From contig CAVSFZ010000005.1 of assembly GCA_963727235.1 (NCBI GenBank), positions 62,001 to 126,000 of the forward strand: a DNA stretch of 64,000 nt, in the 5' to 3' direction. The DNA comes from CAVPTL01 sp963727235. GTDB lineage: Bacteria; Actinomycetota; Thermoleophilia; Gaiellales; JAICJC01. The position numbers and the translations under genes were made by a program. Under the pieces are notes generated by a model, which was not told where the DNA came from, ran no database searches, and worked only from the letters and a program-made list of their open reading frames with translations. Below are positions 40,390-49,342 of this stretch, piece after piece; within the stretch, counting starts at the first letter, position 1; the number at the start of each line of letters is the position of its first letter.

Positions 40390-41985
40390 CTACATCGAGT
40401 CGGGAGCGGATACACCGATGAGATCGAGCGAGGTCGCGATCACCTGAGCCGTGGCCGCACACAGCGCCAAGCGGCTGCGCTCGACCGGCGCCGGCGCCCC
40501 CAGCACCCGGCACTGCTTGTAGAACTGGTGATAGGCCTTGGCGATCTCCTGGGTGTAGCCGGCGATGCGATGGGGACCGCGCCGCTCGGCGGCCTCGGCC
40601 ACCAGATCGGGGAAGCCCGCAAGCGCCTTCACCAGCGTCGCCTCGGCCGGCTCGGGGTGCCAGCCCGGGTCCGGCGCCGCGCCCTCCGCTGCCTCACCCG
40701 CGTTGCGCAGGATCGCCGCGATCCTGGCATGAGCGTACTGGCAGTAGTACACCGGGTTGTCGGAGCCCTCCTGCGCCCACAGCTCGGGGTCGAGCTCGAT
40801 CACCTGGTCGTGCGAGCGCTGCACCAGTGCAAACCGCACGGCATCCACGCCCAGCACATCCAGCAGCTCGTCCAGCATCAGCACGTTGCCCCGCCGCTTG
40901 CCGATCTTCACCAGCACCCCGCCCTCGCTGATCTTCACGAACTGGTAGATCTGGACGTCGATCCGCTCGGGGTCATAGCCGAGCGCAGCGGCCGCGGCCT
41001 TCAGCCGGCCGATGTACCCATGGTGGTCGGATCCGAGCACGTACACGGCCACGTCGAATCCGCGCTCGAGCTTGTTCACGATGTAGGCAACATCACCCGC
41101 GATGTAGGTGGGATTTCCGTCCGAGCGCACCAGCACCCGGTCGCGGTCGTCCCCGAAGTCGGTCGACCGCAGCCACAGCGCGCCCTCACTGCGAAACGTG
41201 TGACCGCCCTCTTCCAGCTTGGAGATTGCGCGGTCGACAGAGCCGTCCTCGTACAGCGAGCGCTCCAGAAACCATGCGTCAAAGGTTGCGCGGAAGCGTG
41301 TGAGCGTGGCCTTGATCTCGTCCACCATGACCGCAACCCCCGCCTGCCGCCAGACATCCACCGGTTCGTCCACACCCACGTCGAGACGATCGGCAATCTC
41401 GGCGACGTACGCCCCCTGGTAGCCGTCCTCGGGCAGCTGCTCACCCCGGGCTCGGGCCCGCAGCGAGGCTGCAAACAGGTCGACCTGCCGTCCGGCGTCG
41501 TTGAAGTAGTACTCGCGCTCGACGGTGTGCCCGGAAAACGACAGCAGGCGTGCCAGGGAGTCTCCATATGCCGCGTTTCGGCCGGTCGCAGCCGTAACCG
41601 GCCCGGTGGGGTTTCCGCTGACGTACTCCACCTGGATGCGCTTGGGCTCGGCTGCCGCCCCTGAGCCGAACCGGTCGCCCTGGGCCAGAATCGCGGCCAC
41701 GGCCTGCCGGTACCACTCGTCCGAGACGTGGATGTTGATGAAGCCCGGCCCCGCCACGTCGACCGACGAGATCAGCGGCGAGTCGAGTGCCTCGGCGATG
41801 CGACCGGCGATGTCACGCGGAGAGGATTTCAGCGACCGCGCCAGCGACATCGCCACTGCGGTGGCGTAGTCGCCGTGGCCCTCATCGGCCGGGCGCTCCA
41901 GCTTGACGCTCGAGTCACCTCCGCCGACGGTCGAAACCGCGCCCGCGACCGCTTCTGCAAGGTCGGTGAGCGGGCTTGAAGTCAT
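40390..41985 (-). CDS. argS: arginyl-tRNA synthetase
   Basis: A 531-residue class I aminoacyl-tRNA synthetase charging tRNA-Arg. The N-terminal Add1 domain is followed by the binding region VEYVSGNPTGPVT and ATGRNAAYGD (HIGH-equivalent area), the EYYFNDAGRQV block, KIGKRRGNV in the KMSKS position and a C-terminal anticodon-binding helical domain. The start is ATG 41985, with TACCAT eight bases upstream; a longer frame exists. It is divergent from a DUF3467 gene, with only 41 bp between starts. Confidence 0.95.
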   Translation of the reverse strand: MTSSPLTDLAEAVAGAVSTVGGGDSSVKLERPADEGHGDYATAVAMSLARSLKSSPRDIAGRIAEALDSPLISSVDVAGPGFINIHVSDEWYRQAVAAILAQGDRFGSGAAAEPKRIQVEYVSGNPTGPVTAATGRNAAYGDSLARLLSFSGHTVEREYYFNDAGRQVDLFAASLRARARGEQLPEDGYQGAYVAEIADRLDVGVDEPVDVWRQAGVAVMVDEIKATLTRFRATFDAWFLERSLYEDGSVDRAISKLEEGGHTFRSEGALWLRSTDFGDDRDRVLVRSDGNPTYIAGDVAYIVNKLERGFDVAVYVLGSDHHGYIGRLKAAAAALGYDPERIDVQIYQFVKISEGGVLVKIGKRRGNVLMLDELLDVLGVDAVRFALVQRSHDQVIELDPELWAQEGSDNPVYYCQYAHARIAAILRNAGEAAEGAAPDPGWHPEPAEATLVKALAGFPDLVAEAAERRGPHRIAGYTQEIAKAYHQFYKQCRVLGAPAPVERSRLALCAATAQVIATSLDLIGVSAPDSM

Positions 41986-42026
41986 GCGCCGGGATGGTAC
42001 CGGTATCCACCATGTAGGGTGCACCG

Positions 42027-42356
42027 GTGAACGACGAACCTCCCGACCGCCACCTCAACATCCACTTCCCGCCCGAGATGATGGCGGGGGTGTACTCGAA
42101 CTTCGCCAACATCAGCCACTCGGACTACGAGTTCACGCTCACGTTCGCGCGGGTCGACCACGAGGTCGAGGACGACGAGGTGCCGGGCGTGGTTGTGTCG
42201 CGGGTCAACATCTCGCCCCAGTTCATGGCCGAGCTGATCGACGCGATGACCGACAACTACTCCAAGTGGCGCACCCGCGAAGGCATCAAGAGCCTGCCCG
42301 AGTTCGACCGCGGAGACGACCCCGACGACGCCTTCGGCCCGCCCCCGGAGGGGTAG
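42027..42356 (+). CDS. DUF3467 family protein
   Basis: A 109-residue protein with the DUF3467 pattern: LNIHFPPEMMAGVYSNFANI, DYEFTLTFARV and RVNISPQFMAELIDAM. The family is small, acidic and without a known activity. GTG start at 42027, six bases after TAGGGT, fits a leaderless transcript. Its last 100 bp overlap the convergent M48 peptidase gene, an unusually long antisense overlap. Confidence 0.88.
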   Translation: MNDEPPDRHLNIHFPPEMMAGVYSNFANISHSDYEFTLTFARVDHEVEDDEVPGVVVSRVNISPQFMAELIDAMTDNYSKWRTREGIKSLPEFDRGDDPDDAFGPPPEG

Positions 42357-43540
42357 CTGCGCCCCACCTCGATCCGGTCCATCACCGGCGGGTGGTTGAA
42401 CAACGTCCACACAGCCCAGACCGGCGGCAGCGGGTTGGAGAGATTGGTGAGCGCCAGCCGCCGCTCCAGCGATACCATTCCCGGCCCGTCGCGGGTCGCC
42501 CGCAGGCCGGCCCAGTCGGCCTCGGCCTCGTCCCGGCGCGAGATCAGGTTCTCGACCGGCGTCAGGATCGCGGCGGCGGTGAGCACGCCTGCCAGCACCA
42601 GGGCGGTCGCACGCGGATCGAGCAGCCCGTCCCCGTACCGACGGCGGGCGAGCGGCTCCAGCAGCCGCCAGATCAGCCACAGCGCGGGCAGCGCCAGCAC
42701 CCCGAACCAGAGCACGCCCTTGAGCGTGTGCCGACGCTGGATGTGGCCGAACTCGTGGGCCACCAGCGCCCGCAGCTGCGGCGCCGACATGTTTCGCAGC
42801 GCGGTGTCGTAGATCACGACCCGCTGAGTCGGCCCGACGCCGTCCACGAAGGCGTTCTCCTCGGTCGTCTTGGAGCCCGCGTCGGCGACCGTGACCGAGG
42901 CGGGATGCACCCCCATGCGCACCTCGAGCCGGTGCACCAGCGCAGCCGCCGGCCCTTGGGGGAGCGCGCGGGTCGAGAGCAGCAGCGGGTCCCACAGCAG
43001 CGGCTGCAGCAGCGTCACCACCGCCACCCCGACCCACGCGGCGATGCCCACCGCCAGCCACGGCCGGGCCGACCGGCGCGCGATCGCCCACGCCGCCGTG
43101 TACACCACCCCGACCACCAGGGACGAGACCAGCAGCGTGATCAGAGCGGTCTCGAGCCACCCCGCGCTCGACTGCAGGTCGAGCCCGCGGTTTCGGGCGC
43201 GCACATGGGTGATGTACCCGATCGGCAGCACCACTGCCATCGTGATCGCCGCCACCAGGAACGACGCTGTCGCCACCCTCACCGCCGCCGCCTTTCCCAA
43301 CGCCAAGCGGTCACCGCCGTGCCACGCGAGCAGCCACGCCACCGCCGGCGGAATCAGCAGTCCGATCAGCGCCAGCACGTATTCGGCGTCGCGATAGTCC
43401 ATCGCCCGCCGGATCTGCTGGGCGGTGAACACGGAGCGGGCGGGAATCGCGGACACCGCTTCTGGCAGCTGAGCCTGCCACAGCCAGATTCCCAGGCCGG
43501 CGAGGGCCGCCAGCGCGACCGTTGCGGCGGCTCGGCGCAC
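42257..43540 (-). CDS. M48-family membrane metallopeptidase
   Basis: A 427-residue membrane zinc protease of the Ste24/HtpX type. Several N-terminal helices are followed by the active-site motif VAHEFGHIQRRH and a downstream acidic site DEAEAD; the conserved core ends around FNHPPVMDRIEVG. The last ~30 residues (rich in Ser, Gly and Arg) lie entirely antisense to the DUF3467 coding region and look non-conserved. GTG 43540 is preferred over TTG 43543; TATAAC lies six bases upstream. Confidence 0.88.
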   Translation of the reverse strand: MRRAAATVALAALAGLGIWLWQAQLPEAVSAIPARSVFTAQQIRRAMDYRDAEYVLALIGLLIPPAVAWLLAWHGGDRLALGKAAAVRVATASFLVAAITMAVVLPIGYITHVRARNRGLDLQSSAGWLETALITLLVSSLVVGVVYTAAWAIARRSARPWLAVGIAAWVGVAVVTLLQPLLWDPLLLSTRALPQGPAAALVHRLEVRMGVHPASVTVADAGSKTTEENAFVDGVGPTQRVVIYDTALRNMSAPQLRALVAHEFGHIQRRHTLKGVLWFGVLALPALWLIWRLLEPLARRRYGDGLLDPRATALVLAGVLTAAAILTPVENLISRRDEAEADWAGLRATRDGPGMVSLERRLALTNLSNPLPPVWAVWTLFNHPPVMDRIEVGRSYPSGGGPKASSGSSPRSNSGRLLMPSRVRHLE

Positions 43541-43546
43541 CAAGGC

Positions 43547-43554
43547 GTTATAGC
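43547..43554. promoter_or_regulatory. shared bidirectional -10 element (M48 / phosphoesterase)
   Basis: The 8-bp block GTTATAGC reads TATAGC rightward, eight bases before the phosphoesterase ATG. Leftward it reads TATAAC, six bases before the peptidase GTG. The two start codons are only 22 bp apart, so overlapping leaderless promoters are likely. Confidence 0.45.
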
Positions 43555-43562
43555 GTTACTGG

Positions 43563-44291
43563 ATGCGAGTCGCGGTCATCTCGGACGTCCACGCGAATCT
43601 TCCGGCCCTGGAAGCGGTGCTCGAGGACATCGACGCGACCGGCGTCGACGAGATCTGGTGCCTCGGAGACCTGGTCGGATACGGGCCCAACCCCGATGCC
43701 TGCGTGACCACGGTCGATACCCGCTCCGCGATCTGCCTGGCGGGCAACCACGACCTGGTCGTGACCGACGCGATCGACATCGCGGTGTTCGCATCCGATG
43801 CAGGCACGGCCGCGCGCTGGACCGCGTCCACCATCGCGCCCGCAACCATGGAAACACTCAAGCGACTCCATCCCAGCGGGGAGCGCGCGGGCGTCGAGCT
43901 GTACCACGCGAGCATCCGCGACCCGGTATGGGAATACGTGATCGACAACCACACCGCCGCTGTGTGCCTGGAGCTGCAGTCCTCACAGCTGGCGCTGATC
44001 GGCCACAGCCACGTTCCGCTGCTGTACGGCTACTCCGGCGAGGACTTCGTCGCCGGGCTCGCCCCCGCCGATACCGAGATCTCGTTTGCGGGCGGCCCGT
44101 TTCTGCTCAACCCCGGGTCGGTCGGCCAGCCCCGCGACGGCGATCCCCGGGCGGCATACCTGCTGCTCGATCTCGACAGCGAACACGCCACCTGGAAGCG
44201 GGTTCAGTACGACATCGCGGCGACCCAGCGCTCGATCGCCGACGCCGGCCTGCCTCGCAGGCTAGGCACCCGCCTCAGCAGTGGCCGATAG
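43563..44291 (+). CDS. calcineurin-like metallophosphoesterase
   Basis: A 242-residue two-metal phosphoesterase. Motif order is ISDVHANLPAL (Asp/His metal ligands), LGDLVGYGPNP, GNHD near 60, GHSH near 145 and a final NPGSVGQPRDG. This is the YfcE/MJ0936-like subfamily of phosphodiesterases. Substrate unknown. The 3' end overlaps the convergent sigma factor gene by 30 bp. Confidence 0.92.
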   Translation: MRVAVISDVHANLPALEAVLEDIDATGVDEIWCLGDLVGYGPNPDACVTTVDTRSAICLAGNHDLVVTDAIDIAVFASDAGTAARWTASTIAPATMETLKRLHPSGERAGVELYHASIRDPVWEYVIDNHTAAVCLELQSSQLALIGHSHVPLLYGYSGEDFVAGLAPADTEISFAGGPFLLNPGSVGQPRDGDPRAAYLLLDLDSEHATWKRVQYDIAATQRSIADAGLPRRLGTRLSSGR

Positions 44292-44867
44292 CTTTGGTGT
44301 GCGCACGTTCAGGCCGAGATCGACGCCGCTCAGCTCGAGGTCGCAGACCACGCCCTCGCGCGCCTTGTAGATGCGCCATTTGACGGTCGCGAGGGTGGTC
44401 TCGAGCGTGTCGGCAATCTCCGCATAGCTGAGGCCGACAACGTCGCGGAGCACCAGCGCCATGCGCAGATCGAGCGGAAGCGCGCCGATCGCGCGCCACA
44501 ACACGTCCATCGACTCGACGGTGTCGGTCGGCTGAACCGCCAGCCGCAGCTGCGGCACCGAGTCGAGATCGACCGGAGTACGCACCCGCCGCTCTCGCGC
44601 GCGCAGCTCGTCCACCACTCGGTGCTTGGCCACCTGGAACATCCAGGTCGTGAACCGACACCGATCGTCAAACCGCGGCAGCGCCTGGTAGACGCGCAGG
44701 AACACCTCCTGACACATGTCTTCGGCCAGCGCGCGATCCCCTGACAAAACTCTCAGGACATAGTTGAAGAGCGGCGTTTGGTACTGACGAACGATCAGCG
44801 CAAACGCGTCCTCATCGCCCCGCCGGGCACGGCGGAGCACGCTGGGATCAGGCTGTGGGAGACCCAA
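44262..44867 (-). CDS. ECF-type RNA polymerase sigma factor
   Basis: A 201-residue sigma-70 family factor. Region 2 contains YNYVLRVL-like FNYVLRVLSGDRALAEDMCQ and VFLRVYQALPRF. Region 4 contains LPLDLRMALVLRDVVG and YAEIADTLETTLATVKWRIYKAR. A short non-conserved tail follows (SGVDLGLNVRTPK). No anti-sigma gene is adjacent. TTG 44867 is the longest start; GTG 44843 is an alternative. A TATACT -10-like sequence lies about 40 bp upstream. Confidence 0.88.
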   Translation of the reverse strand: MGLPQPDPSVLRRARRGDEDAFALIVRQYQTPLFNYVLRVLSGDRALAEDMCQEVFLRVYQALPRFDDRCRFTTWMFQVAKHRVVDELRARERRVRTPVDLDSVPQLRLAVQPTDTVESMDVLWRAIGALPLDLRMALVLRDVVGLSYAEIADTLETTLATVKWRIYKAREGVVCDLELSGVDLGLNVRTPKLSATAEAGA

Positions 44868-44984
44868 ATTGTGTCGGTGTGGTTACGGGAACCGATCGCA
44901 GTATAGACCGGGGCCACTCCGGTACGTACCCCCCGTCGTGCTGAATCTAACGAGATCTCAACACGTCGGCGAACAGCACTTCGC
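44868..44984. other. intergenic region upstream of the sigma factor gene
   Basis: 117 bp between the gpmI stop and the sigma factor start on the same strand. It contains a minus-strand TATACT that may act as -10 for the sigma factor gene, and a GCCACTCCGGTACGTACC stretch with weak symmetry. No terminator with a clear stem and U run was seen. Confidence 0.35.
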
Positions 44985-46475
44985 CTATACCACCAGGGTT
45001 TGCCCGGTCATCGATTCCGGCGGCTCGATCTCGAGCAGCCCGAGCACCGTCGGCGCCACGTCGGCCAGCCGACCACCGTCGCGCAACCGGAGTCCGGCGC
45101 GGGTGATCACCAGCGGAACCGGGTTCGTCGTGTGCGCCGTGTGCGGCGAGCCGTCGGCCTCCAGCATCTGCTCGGCGTTGCCATGATCGGCGGTCACCAG
45201 CGCCACCCCGCCCGCCTCGGCGACGGCCGCAACCACCCGGCCGAGGCAGGTATCCGCCACCTCGACCGCTCGCACGGCGGCCGGGATGACGCCGGTGTGG
45301 CCAACCATGTCAGGGTTCGCGAAGTTGATCAGCAGGAATCCCAGCCCGCCCTCGGCGAGCCGGTCGCAGAAGACATCGGTGATCGCCTCGGCACTCATCT
45401 GGGGCGCGAGGTCGTAGGTGGCAACGTCCCGCGGCGAATCCACCAGCTGCCACTCCTCGCCGTCACGGCGGTGCTCGTTGCCGCCGTCGAAGAAGTAGGT
45501 CACATGGGGGTACTTCTCGGTCTCGGCCACGTGCAGCTGGGCCACGCCGGCGGCGGCCAGCACGTCGGCCAGCACGCCGCCCAGCGACTCTGGTGGATAG
45601 GCGATGGGAGCGGCGAACTCATCCGAGAACTCCGTCATCTGGACGAACAGCGGGAGCGGCGGATCAGCGCCCCGGTCGAACTCGTCGAACCCCGGCTCGA
45701 TCAGCGCCCGTGTCAGCTCGCGGGCCCGGTCGGGCCGGAAGTTGAAGAAGATCACCGCATCCTGGGAGTGAATCCGACCGTGCACAGGGTCGCCGATCAC
45801 AGTCGGCTCGATGAACTCGTCGGTGATGCCCTGCTCGTACGCGCGACGGATGGCCTCGCCGGCGCTCGGAGCAGAGGCCCCGATCCCGTGCACGATCGCG
45901 TCGTAGGCACGTTTCACCCGATCCCAGCGGCGGTCGCGGTCCATCGCCCAATAGCGCCCGCTGACCGTCACGATTCCCGGAATCTGCTCGGCAAATCCGG
46001 CTCCGCTGGTGGGCGACACGTCCCGGCCGTCGGTGAAGGCGTGCACGTACACCTGCGAGACCCCGGCATCGGCGGCCGCCGCGATCAGCGCCTGGAGGTG
46101 CCGGATGTGGCTGTGCACCCCGCCGTCGGACACCAGCCCGAGGAGATGCAGCGCCGAACCACGGGCGCGCTCAAACGCCTGGGTGAACGCGGGATTGCGG
46201 GCAAACGTGCCGGCGTCGATGTCATCGTCGATCCGCACCAGGTCCTGCCGCACCACCCGACCCGCCCCCAGGTTGGTGTGCCCCACCTCGGAGTTGCCCA
46301 TCTGGCCGTCAGGCAGGCCGACGGCTCGTCCCGACGCCCCCAGGGTCGTGTGCGGAAACTCGCGCCACAGCCGGTCGAACACGGGCGTCTGAGCCATCTC
46401 GACAGCGTTCCCGGGTCCCGGCTCGGCCAGCCCCCAGCCGTCCAGCACCACCACGCACACCGGCGCTGGACTCAT
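44985..46475 (-). CDS. gpmI: 2,3-bisphosphoglycerate-independent phosphoglycerate mutase
   Basis: A 496-residue alkaline-phosphatase-superfamily mutase of glycolysis. LDGWGLAEPGPGNA starts the metal-binding domain, the phosphorylated Ser62 lies in QMGNSEVGHTNLG, and the C-terminal metal motifs are NFANPDMVGHTG and VTADHGNAEQM. Length is close to the family norm. The start overlaps the tpiA stop by 4 bp. In many actinobacteria secG follows tpiA; here gpmI does. Confidence 0.95.
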   Translation of the reverse strand: MSPAPVCVVVLDGWGLAEPGPGNAVEMAQTPVFDRLWREFPHTTLGASGRAVGLPDGQMGNSEVGHTNLGAGRVVRQDLVRIDDDIDAGTFARNPAFTQAFERARGSALHLLGLVSDGGVHSHIRHLQALIAAAADAGVSQVYVHAFTDGRDVSPTSGAGFAEQIPGIVTVSGRYWAMDRDRRWDRVKRAYDAIVHGIGASAPSAGEAIRRAYEQGITDEFIEPTVIGDPVHGRIHSQDAVIFFNFRPDRARELTRALIEPGFDEFDRGADPPLPLFVQMTEFSDEFAAPIAYPPESLGGVLADVLAAAGVAQLHVAETEKYPHVTYFFDGGNEHRRDGEEWQLVDSPRDVATYDLAPQMSAEAITDVFCDRLAEGGLGFLLINFANPDMVGHTGVIPAAVRAVEVADTCLGRVVAAVAEAGGVALVTADHGNAEQMLEADGSPHTAHTTNPVPLVITRAGLRLRDGGRLADVAPTVLGLLEIEPPESMTGQTLVV

Positions 46476-47206
46476 GCCGCCGCGTCGAGGATGGAGAGAA
46501 AGCTGTCCACGTCCAGGCTGGCGCCGCCGATCAAGCCGCCGTCGATGTCGGGCTGCTCCAGCAAGCCGGCGGCGTTCTCGGGTTTCATGCTGCCGCCGTA
46601 CTGGATCCGCACCCCGTCGCCTGCCTCACCCAGCACCGCGCGGATGTGTGCATGCGCAGCCTGCGCCGTCTCGGGGGTGGCGGTCAGCCCGGTGCCGATC
46701 GCCCACACCGGCTCGTAGGCGATCGTGGTCGCCGCCACCTGCTCCGCCGTCAATGCGTCCAGCGCGCCCAGCTGGCGGTCGAGCACCCGCTCGGTGGCAC
46801 CGTCGCGCCGCTCCTGCTCGCTCTCACCGACGGCGAGAATCACCGCCAGCCCGGCGGCATGGGCGGCGACCAGCTTCTCGGACACCGCGGCATCGGTCTC
46901 GTTGAAATACTGGCGCCGCTCGGAGTGGCCGAGCAGCACGCCGTCGACACCGAGATCGATGAGCATGCCGGCCGAGATCTCGCCGGTAAACGCGCCCTCG
47001 GACGCCTGGTGCATGTTCTGGGCAAACACCTGCAGCGGAGACCCCTCTGCCGCGGCCACGGCGGCGGCCAGCGCGGTAAACGGAGCGCACACGGCCGCAT
47101 CCACGCCGGTGGGCACCTGCCCCGCCAGCGCGGCCACGAACGGGCCCGCCTCGGTGGTCGTCTTGAACATCTTCCAGTTGCCCGCGACAAACGGTGTACG
47201 GCTCAT
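46472..47206 (-). CDS. tpiA: triosephosphate isomerase
   Basis: A 244-residue TIM-barrel isomerase of glycolysis. The substrate lysine is in AGNWKMFKT, the electrophilic His in GHSERRQYF, the catalytic Glu in AYEPVWAIGTG, and the phosphate-binding QYGGSMKPENA lies near the C-terminus. 4-bp overlaps with pgk upstream and gpmI downstream show tight translational coupling. Confidence 0.97.
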   Translation of the reverse strand: MSRTPFVAGNWKMFKTTTEAGPFVAALAGQVPTGVDAAVCAPFTALAAAVAAAEGSPLQVFAQNMHQASEGAFTGEISAGMLIDLGVDGVLLGHSERRQYFNETDAAVSEKLVAAHAAGLAVILAVGESEQERRDGATERVLDRQLGALDALTAEQVAATTIAYEPVWAIGTGLTATPETAQAAHAHIRAVLGEAGDGVRIQYGGSMKPENAAGLLEQPDIDGGLIGGASLDVDSFLSILDAAA

Positions 47207-48345
47207 GCCTGCTCCTCCAGTGCGGCCACCCCGGGGAGGGTGCGGCCCTCGACCAGCTCCAGCGCGGCGCCCCCGCCGGTGGAGACGTGGGAGATCTGAT
47301 CAGCGACCCCGGCGACGTTGACGGCCGCCACCGAGTCGCCGCCACCGACCACCGAGACGGCCTGCGAATCGGCCACCGCGTGAGCGATTGCGAGCGTGCC
47401 GGCGGCAAACGGCTCCATCTCGAACACGCCCATCGGGCCGTTCCAGAAGATCGTGCGGGCTGCCGCCAGACGCTCTCGATAGCGCCGCGTCGTGTCGGGA
47501 CCGATGTCGAGTCCCATCCATCCGGTGGGAATCTGGTCCACCGGCACGGTTCGCGTGCCCGCGTCGGCGGCGAAGCGATCGGCCACCACCACGTCGGCGG
47601 GCAGCAGCAGCTCGCATCCACGCGCGGCGGCGTCGGCCACCGCGCGGCGGGCGATCGCCTGGCCGTCGGCGTCCTCATGCCGGGAGGCCGCCACGTCGAT
47701 CCCGTCGGCCGCGAGGAACGTGAACGCCATCGCGCCACCGATCAGGATCGAGTCGGCCAGATCGGTGAAGCGGTCGATCACGGCGATCTTGTCGGCCACC
47801 TTGACGCCCCCGATCACCACCACGAACGGATGCTCGGGCTGATCCAGAAGCTGCCTGAAGGCATCCAGCTCGGCCTGCAGCAGCAGCCCGGCCGCAGATG
47901 GCAGCAGGTGGGCGACACCCTCGGTGGAGGCGTGGGCTCGGTGCGCTGCACCGAACGCATCGTTCACGTACACATCGGCTTGAGCAGCCAGCTCGGCCGC
48001 GAACTCGGGATCGTTCTGCTCCTCGCGGGGATCGAACCGCAGGTTCTCGAGCAGCCGCAGCCGCCCCGCCTCACCGTCGAATGCAACCGGCTCACCCACG
48101 AGCTCACCCAGCCGCTCGGCCACCGGGCGCAGCGACAGTGCCGGCGTTGCCTCGCCCTTGGGCCGACCCAGATGTGACATCACGATCACGGTCGCCCCCC
48201 GGTCGAGCAGATGGCGGATGGTCGGCACCGAAGCCCGGATGCGGGCGTCGTCGGCCACCTGGCCGTCGCGCAGCGGCACATTCAGGTCGGCCCGCACGAG
48301 CACCCGCCGGCCCTCGACCGGCACGTCCGCGACCGATTTCAGCAC
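47203..48345 (-). CDS. pgk: phosphoglycerate kinase
   Basis: A 380-residue two-domain kinase of glycolysis. The N-terminal block RVLVRADLNVPLRDGQ, the VIVMSHLGRPKGE loop, a substrate-binding region, GPMGVFE and the C-terminal VGGGDSVAAVNVAG motif are all present. GTG 48345 is selected, 4 bp after the gap stop; the open frame extends further 5' into gap without family similarity. Confidence 0.96.
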   Translation of the reverse strand: MLKSVADVPVEGRRVLVRADLNVPLRDGQVADDARIRASVPTIRHLLDRGATVIVMSHLGRPKGEATPALSLRPVAERLGELVGEPVAFDGEAGRLRLLENLRFDPREEQNDPEFAAELAAQADVYVNDAFGAAHRAHASTEGVAHLLPSAAGLLLQAELDAFRQLLDQPEHPFVVVIGGVKVADKIAVIDRFTDLADSILIGGAMAFTFLAADGIDVAASRHEDADGQAIARRAVADAAARGCELLLPADVVVADRFAADAGTRTVPVDQIPTGWMGLDIGPDTTRRYRERLAAARTIFWNGPMGVFEMEPFAAGTLAIAHAVADSQAVSVVGGGDSVAAVNVAGVADQISHVSTGGGAALELVEGRTLPGVAALEEQA

Positions 48346-48349
48346 GGCC

Positions 48350-49342
48350 TCAGGCGACCTTGTTGATGAGGTCGACCACACGGCAGGAGTAACCCCACTC
48401 GTTGTCGTACCACGAGACAACCTTGACCAGGTTGCCGTTGGCCATCGTCAGCCCCGAATCGAACACCGAGCTGTGAGAGTCGCCCACGATGTCGGACGAG
48501 ACGACCGGATCATCGACGTAGGCGAGGATGCCGGGCATTGACTCAGCGGCCTCCCGAAACACCTCATTGACCTCATCCTTGGTGGTCTCGCGACCGATCA
48601 GAGCGACCAGATCGGTGGCTGAACCGTCACTCACGGGCACGCGCATCGAGATGCCGTCGAGCCGCCCCTTCATCTCGGGGATGACCAGCCCGATCGCCTT
48701 GGCCGCCCCGGTCGACGTGGGGATCACATTGACCGCGGCCGCCCGGGCGCGCCGCAGGTCGGAGTGCGGCAGGTCGAGCACATGCTGGTCGTTGGTGTAG
48801 GCGTGGGTGGTGGTCATGAACCCGCGCTCGATCCCGAAGTTCTCGTGCAGCGTCTTGGCCAGCGGCGCCAGGCAGTTGGTCGTGCAGGAGGCGTTGGAGA
48901 TGATGTTGTGGGAGTCGCCGTCGTACTTGTCGTCATTGACCCCCATGCAGATGGTGATATCAGGATCGGTTGCGGGCGCGCTGATGATCACCTTGCGGGC
49001 TCCGGCGGTGAGGTGCTTGGCCGCACCGTCGCGCTTGGTGAAGAACCCGGTCGACTCGACCACGACCTCGACGCCCAGATCTGCCCACGGCAGCTCCCCG
49101 GGATCCCGCTCGGACACGACCTTGAGCGGCTTGCCGTCAACGATCAGACCGCCGTCGCCCACCTCCACCGTCCCCGGAAACCGGCCGTGGACGGAGTCGT
49201 ACCGCAGCAGGTAGGCGGCGGTGTCGAGATCCATCAGATCGTTGACCGCCACGATCTCGAACCCCGAGGCGCGATCCCTGGCCGCGCGAAACACATTGCG
49301 ACCGATTCTCCCGAACCCGTTGATCGCCACTCGAACGCTCAT
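48350..49342 (-). CDS. gap: glyceraldehyde-3-phosphate dehydrogenase, type I
   Basis: A 330-residue NAD-dependent enzyme. It starts with the cofactor-fold block VAINGFGRIGRNVFRAA. The catalytic Cys is in ISNASCTTNCLAP, and the block SWYDNEWGYSCRVVDL is near the C-terminus. ATG 49342 follows a G-rich ribosome site (GGGGG). It heads the glycolytic operon gap-pgk-tpiA-gpmI. A 293-bp region with a promoter and a large hairpin precedes it. Confidence 0.97.
   Translation of the reverse strand: MSVRVAINGFGRIGRNVFRAARDRASGFEIVAVNDLMDLDTAAYLLRYDSVHGRFPGTVEVGDGGLIVDGKPLKVVSERDPGELPWADLGVEVVVESTGFFTKRDGAAKHLTAGARKVIISAPATDPDITICMGVNDDKYDGDSHNIISNASCTTNCLAPLAKTLHENFGIERGFMTTTHAYTNDQHVLDLPHSDLRRARAAAVNVIPTSTGAAKAIGLVIPEMKGRLDGISMRVPVSDGSATDLVALIGRETTKDEVNEVFREAAESMPGILAYVDDPVVSSDIVGDSHSSVFDSGLTMANGNLVKVVSWYDNEWGYSCRVVDLINKVA

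Noticed and set aside
41903..44383. Very long plus-strand open frame opposite the M48 protease and running through the phosphoesterase.
   Set aside because: High G+C gives long antisense frames; composition is Arg/Pro/His-rich without domain motifs, and real genes with motifs cover the region.
45000..46718. Long plus-strand frame opposite gpmI and tpiA.
   Set aside because: A shadow of two clearly recognised glycolytic genes; no protein motifs.
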